DNA of 64,000 nucleotides from Halobellus litoreus (GTDB lineage Archaea > Halobacteriota > Halobacteria > Halobacteriales > Haloferacaceae), in contig NZ_JANHAW010000003.1 in the NCBI RefSeq assembly GCF_024464595.1, positions 466,407 through 530,406 on the forward strand, written 5' to 3'. Made by a program: the position numbers and the translations under genes. A model generated the notes under the pieces. That model saw only the letters and a list, made by a program, of their open reading frames with translations. It ran no database searches and was not told where the DNA came from. Of the stretch, positions 61,734 through 64,000 are shown one piece after another. Each line of letters starts with the position of its first letter. The stretch's first letter is position 1.

Positions 61734-62003
61734 ATGCCTTCCTTGCAACACATCGATCGACTCGAACTCGCTATCTCAGTCGCGCTCTTAAGCCTGTTCG
61801 TCGTGGGGTTTGCCTACGATTCGGACTATATGATCAGGGTCTACAGTCCGGCTAGCTACGTGTGGGTTGGATTGGTTATCGCAGTTGTGGTAGTACTCTC
61901 GTATCGTCCGTTCCGCACATCTTGGGCGTCGAGTATGCTCATCGGAGCGATGGTCCTCACGTGGGGACTGCATAATATCGCTGTCCGGGGGCGTCACTCG
62001 TGA
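61734..62003 (+). CDS. small three-helix membrane protein
   Basis: An 89-residue protein with three hydrophobic segments: LAISVALLSLFVVGFAY, YVWVGLVIAVVVVLSY and SSMLIGAMVLTWGLHNIAV. Starts 8 nt after the CPBP gene, so probably co-transcribed and perhaps its partner. No family recognised. Confidence 0.6.
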   Translation: MPSLQHIDRLELAISVALLSLFVVGFAYDSDYMIRVYSPASYVWVGLVIAVVVVLSYRPFRTSWASSMLIGAMVLTWGLHNIAVRGRHS

Positions 62004-62141
62004 TGGGATACGGCTTCGCTGCACTTGGAACCCTGTCAATCGCCTATGGGATCTACGACCGATTTAGACCACCAGCATTTCCCGATCTGCCGACATTGAG
62101 ATAGAGAACTGAGACTACTGAAGTGACGTGCTGTCGAAGTC

Positions 62142-62597
62142 TTATCCACGGATTTCTGGATTGACTTTCCCAGCAATCCATCCACCCAAGACGCCGCCGA
62201 ATACTCCGATCAGTATCGCTAACATCCCCGTGGCAAGGATAAGCATACTCAGAAGCAGAACCCCGAATACCAGCCCGCCTTCCGAAGCCGACGTGAGGAA
62301 CCAGTCACGTAGAAAGCCAGACGACCACGCAAAGGCAGGAACCGTTCCGAGAATGCCAGCACCCATACCAGCTTTTTTGAACTGACCCGATCCGTTTGCG
62401 GCGAGAAATCCGGCGAGAGCACTCCCAATAATCACTCCCGAGAGGTTATAATACGACTCTGCACCAACGAACAAATTATGTATAGTCACCACCAGAATAC
62501 CGACTACCCCGCCAAAAAGCGCGTGCACATACGTTGGCGTATCTTCTTCCAACAACCAATCTAGTTCCATATCGACCAATTCAATCAAGAAGCCCAT
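62142..62597 (-). CDS. DUF5518-like membrane protein
   Basis: A 151-residue protein with four hydrophobic segments and glycine-rich turns (GVIIGSALAGFLAANGSG, IGVFGGVLGGWIAGKVN) in the manner of haloarchaeal DUF5518 proteins. Function unknown. The first 25 residues are acidic; an ATG at 62570 would remove nine residues. Alone on its strand. Confidence 0.65.
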   Translation of the reverse strand: MGFLIELVDMELDWLLEEDTPTYVHALFGGVVGILVVTIHNLFVGAESYYNLSGVIIGSALAGFLAANGSGQFKKAGMGAGILGTVPAFAWSSGFLRDWFLTSASEGGLVFGVLLLSMLILATGMLAILIGVFGGVLGGWIAGKVNPEIRG

Positions 62598-62900
62598 ATT
62601 CTCCCCGTTGTGTCAAACTGATCTCGAAGCTATCCATTCGAATCTGAGATCAGTAGTAGCTCCAATTCTCGTTCACTGTGTCTACCGATGTGAGGGTGTC
62701 TGTGTAGCCGGGGAAGAAGAATTTCCACAGGAATGCGATGACGACTTCAACAAACAACTGAGTGTCTGCTCGATGCTTTCAACAGCCTGTGCTGCAGCAA
62801 GCGTTCCCCGGGGACGGCGAGGGTATCAACTGAATCTTGGAGGTGACCAGTCGTCACAATCAGTCTATTGTTACTATAGGTGGTTCCGAGACAGCCGGAA
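62598..62900. other. intergenic region
   Basis: About 300 bases between two minus-strand membrane-protein genes. The + strand frame over it has no sensible composition. Nothing recognised. Confidence 0.35.
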
Positions 62901-63107
62901 CTACGATCGAAATGCGCCCCACAGATACAACCCGGCACTTGCAAATACAACGGTCGTCAGCCAGACCGCTTCAAGTTCAGACGCGAATGACTCAATGAGA
63001 TGAATCGTGAACAAATACCCGACAGGCCCACCAATAGCACTCGCAAGGACAACGATCGAAACAGCGTGATTCACCGGAATCCTAGTCTCGTCCCAGTCCT
63101 GACTCAT
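62901..63107 (-). CDS. small two-helix membrane protein
   Basis: A 68-residue protein starting SQDWDETRIPVNHAVS, with two hydrophobic segments (VVLASAIGGPVGYLFTIHLI and AVWLTTVVFASAGLYLWGAF). Start at ATG 63107; a frame 12 codons longer lacks sense. No family assigned. Confidence 0.55.
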   Translation of the reverse strand: MSQDWDETRIPVNHAVSIVVLASAIGGPVGYLFTIHLIESFASELEAVWLTTVVFASAGLYLWGAFRS

Positions 63108-63492
63108 ATCTTCGATGTCTCTACAGTAGGTAAAATATCTTGACACCGCTTTGGACGGGTTATAACGGTGTCATAGAACTATTCTCACACCCAAGTCACA
63201 GCGAATCGAATCGTTCAGTTCAGACGAACGCTGTATCAAATCAGATCGCCATCCACTCAGTATCTGTCAGGAATGAGCTGCTGAATATAGAGGGTATGTG
63301 CAGTACAAGGATTCCAGCAAGTTCACGGTGGACTCCGACACATCCCATCGTCGCGTTAGGACTCAAAGACATGTCCTCTACCGATTCACAGCTAGAGTGG
63401 ACGAGCCCGGAACACGTCGCAACCGTCGCTGTTACTCTTTATATAGGAGATGCCGGTAGTGTCCACTTGGATTATCGAGGTACGACCCTGCC
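63108..63492. other. intergenic region
   Basis: About 385 bases. CTTTATATAGG near 63436 looks like a TATA box on the + strand, but no convincing gene follows. Otherwise nothing recognised. Confidence 0.35.
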
Positions 63493-64000
63493 TCACACCG
63501 CCTCACGCCGACTCGCGCGTAACAGGAGGATGCCGAGGCCGACGAACCAGACGATCTGAGTGAGGCCAAAGATGCCGCCGCCGACTTCGCCGAATGCCGG
63601 GATGGCTGAGAGGATGCCTGCCGTACCGACCACGAGACCAACGTAGTTCAGCGCCCGGTGTAGTGCCCGTGCCCGTAGTGCGACCACACTCACGAGAAGG
63701 GTCCAGATACCGCCGACGATCTCGTTGCCGCCACCAAGCCCGTCGATGACCGGACTGACCGCTAGCCAGACCGTCGTCGCTTGGGTCGGGTCCGTGCCGT
63801 ACAGATCTACGACGACGCCCGTGGCGATGTTGGCGACCATCCCACTGGCGATGACGAGCCCGGCCCAAATCAGCCCGAACGCGGTCGTCGCCCCCATCAG
63901 CATCGGTGCGTCGGTCTTGAGGCGCGCGTGGAGTGACAAGACGAGCGCTACCAGAACGACGCCGAAGACCACGTAGATGAGTAGGTACATCGCGTACAGA
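63493..64000 (-). CDS. DUF4386-like membrane protein, cut by the window edge
   Basis: At least 165 residues with five or six helices. GGNEIVGGIWTLLVSVVALR and the C-terminal LGILLLRASRREAV resemble the DUF4386 family, whose proteins are usually about 220 residues. The first Met in the window is at 63990, but the frame stays open to the edge (LYA before it) and the family needs another helix, so the true start is outside. Function unknown. Confidence 0.7.
   Translation of the reverse strand, partial: LYAMYLLIYVVFGVVLVALVLSLHARLKTDAPMLMGATTAFGLIWAGLVIASGMVANIATGVVVDLYGTDPTQATTVWLAVSPVIDGLGGGNEIVGGIWTLLVSVVALRARALHRALNYVGLVVGTAGILSAIPAFGEVGGGIFGLTQIVWFVGLGILLLRASRREAV

Noticed and set aside
62608..63003. 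131-codon + strand frame
   Set aside because: Cys-rich by chance, runs antisense into a small membrane-protein gene; no signals.
63140..63559. 139-codon + strand frame
   Set aside because: Overlaps antisense the start of the DUF4386-like gene end and has no recognisable domain.
1..64000. tRNA, rRNA, CRISPR array, replication origin
   Set aside because: Scanned by eye for T-arm/CCA-like tRNA patterns, regularly spaced repeats and origin-type repeat clusters next to orc1/cdc6; none found. A covariance-model search would be decisive.

Overview
The window is from a haloarchaeon (class Halobacteria). The proteins are strongly acidic, GC is high in the core segments, there is an archaeal aIF1A gene, lipoproteins carry twin-arginine plus lipobox signals, and several genes have a TATA box about 25-30 nt upstream of the start codon (leaderless transcription). 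I do not commit to a genus. No rRNA, tRNA or CRISPR array was seen.

Region 1 (1-10.5 kb) is GC-rich chromosomal DNA. It holds a CBS-domain protein, a YqeC-like protein convergent with MobA (molybdenum cofactor chemistry), a nuclease-fold-like unknown, an iron alcohol dehydrogenase, an unknown protein coupled to a 29-residue ORF, an AEC transporter, a rare Gfo/Idh/MocA + aldo-keto reductase fusion coupled to a CDP-alcohol phosphatidyltransferase, a glycosyltransferase and aIF1A.

Region 2 (10.58-39.99 kb) is a visibly less GC-rich catabolic island bordered on both sides by dead IS6-type elements, plus an IS1341-type tail on the left. From 15.9 to 34.5 kb every gene is on the + strand: HemB paralogue, VOC protein, LivH-M-G-F ABC transporter, ornithine cyclodeaminase-like protein, epimerase, two zinc dehydrogenases, Tat lipoprotein LivK, a GlcD-GlcF type fusion, GldA-like dehydrogenase and an E1alpha-E1beta-E2 2-oxoacid/acetoin-type dehydrogenase. 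An IclR regulator follows. E3 (Lpd), an aldehyde dehydrogenase of the 2-oxoglutarate-semialdehyde type and a UspA lie on the - strand at the left; an LhgO-type L-2-hydroxyglutarate oxidase is at the right. Together they look like uptake plus oxidation of a hydroxylated or amino-acid-like compound to an acyl-CoA and/or 2-oxoglutarate. The substrate is not determinable from sequence.

Region 3 (40-64 kb) is accessory DNA with many small membrane proteins and much gene decay: TspO, SpoIIM-like protein behind a broken CPBP protease, HemG-like flavodoxin, CPBP protease, UspA, a P1B-4 metal ATPase with a Cys-rich partner, small zinc-ribbon proteins, a TRAM protein, a lipoprotein/ABC operon, further lipoproteins, an amphi-Trp protein, and a cluster at 57.8-61.7 kb (truncated membrane protein, coupled 55-residue protein, DUF6159-like protein, active-site-dead M48 homologue, CPBP protease). 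A frameshifted paralogue of the 55-residue protein lies at 38.5 kb next to the IS6 remnants.
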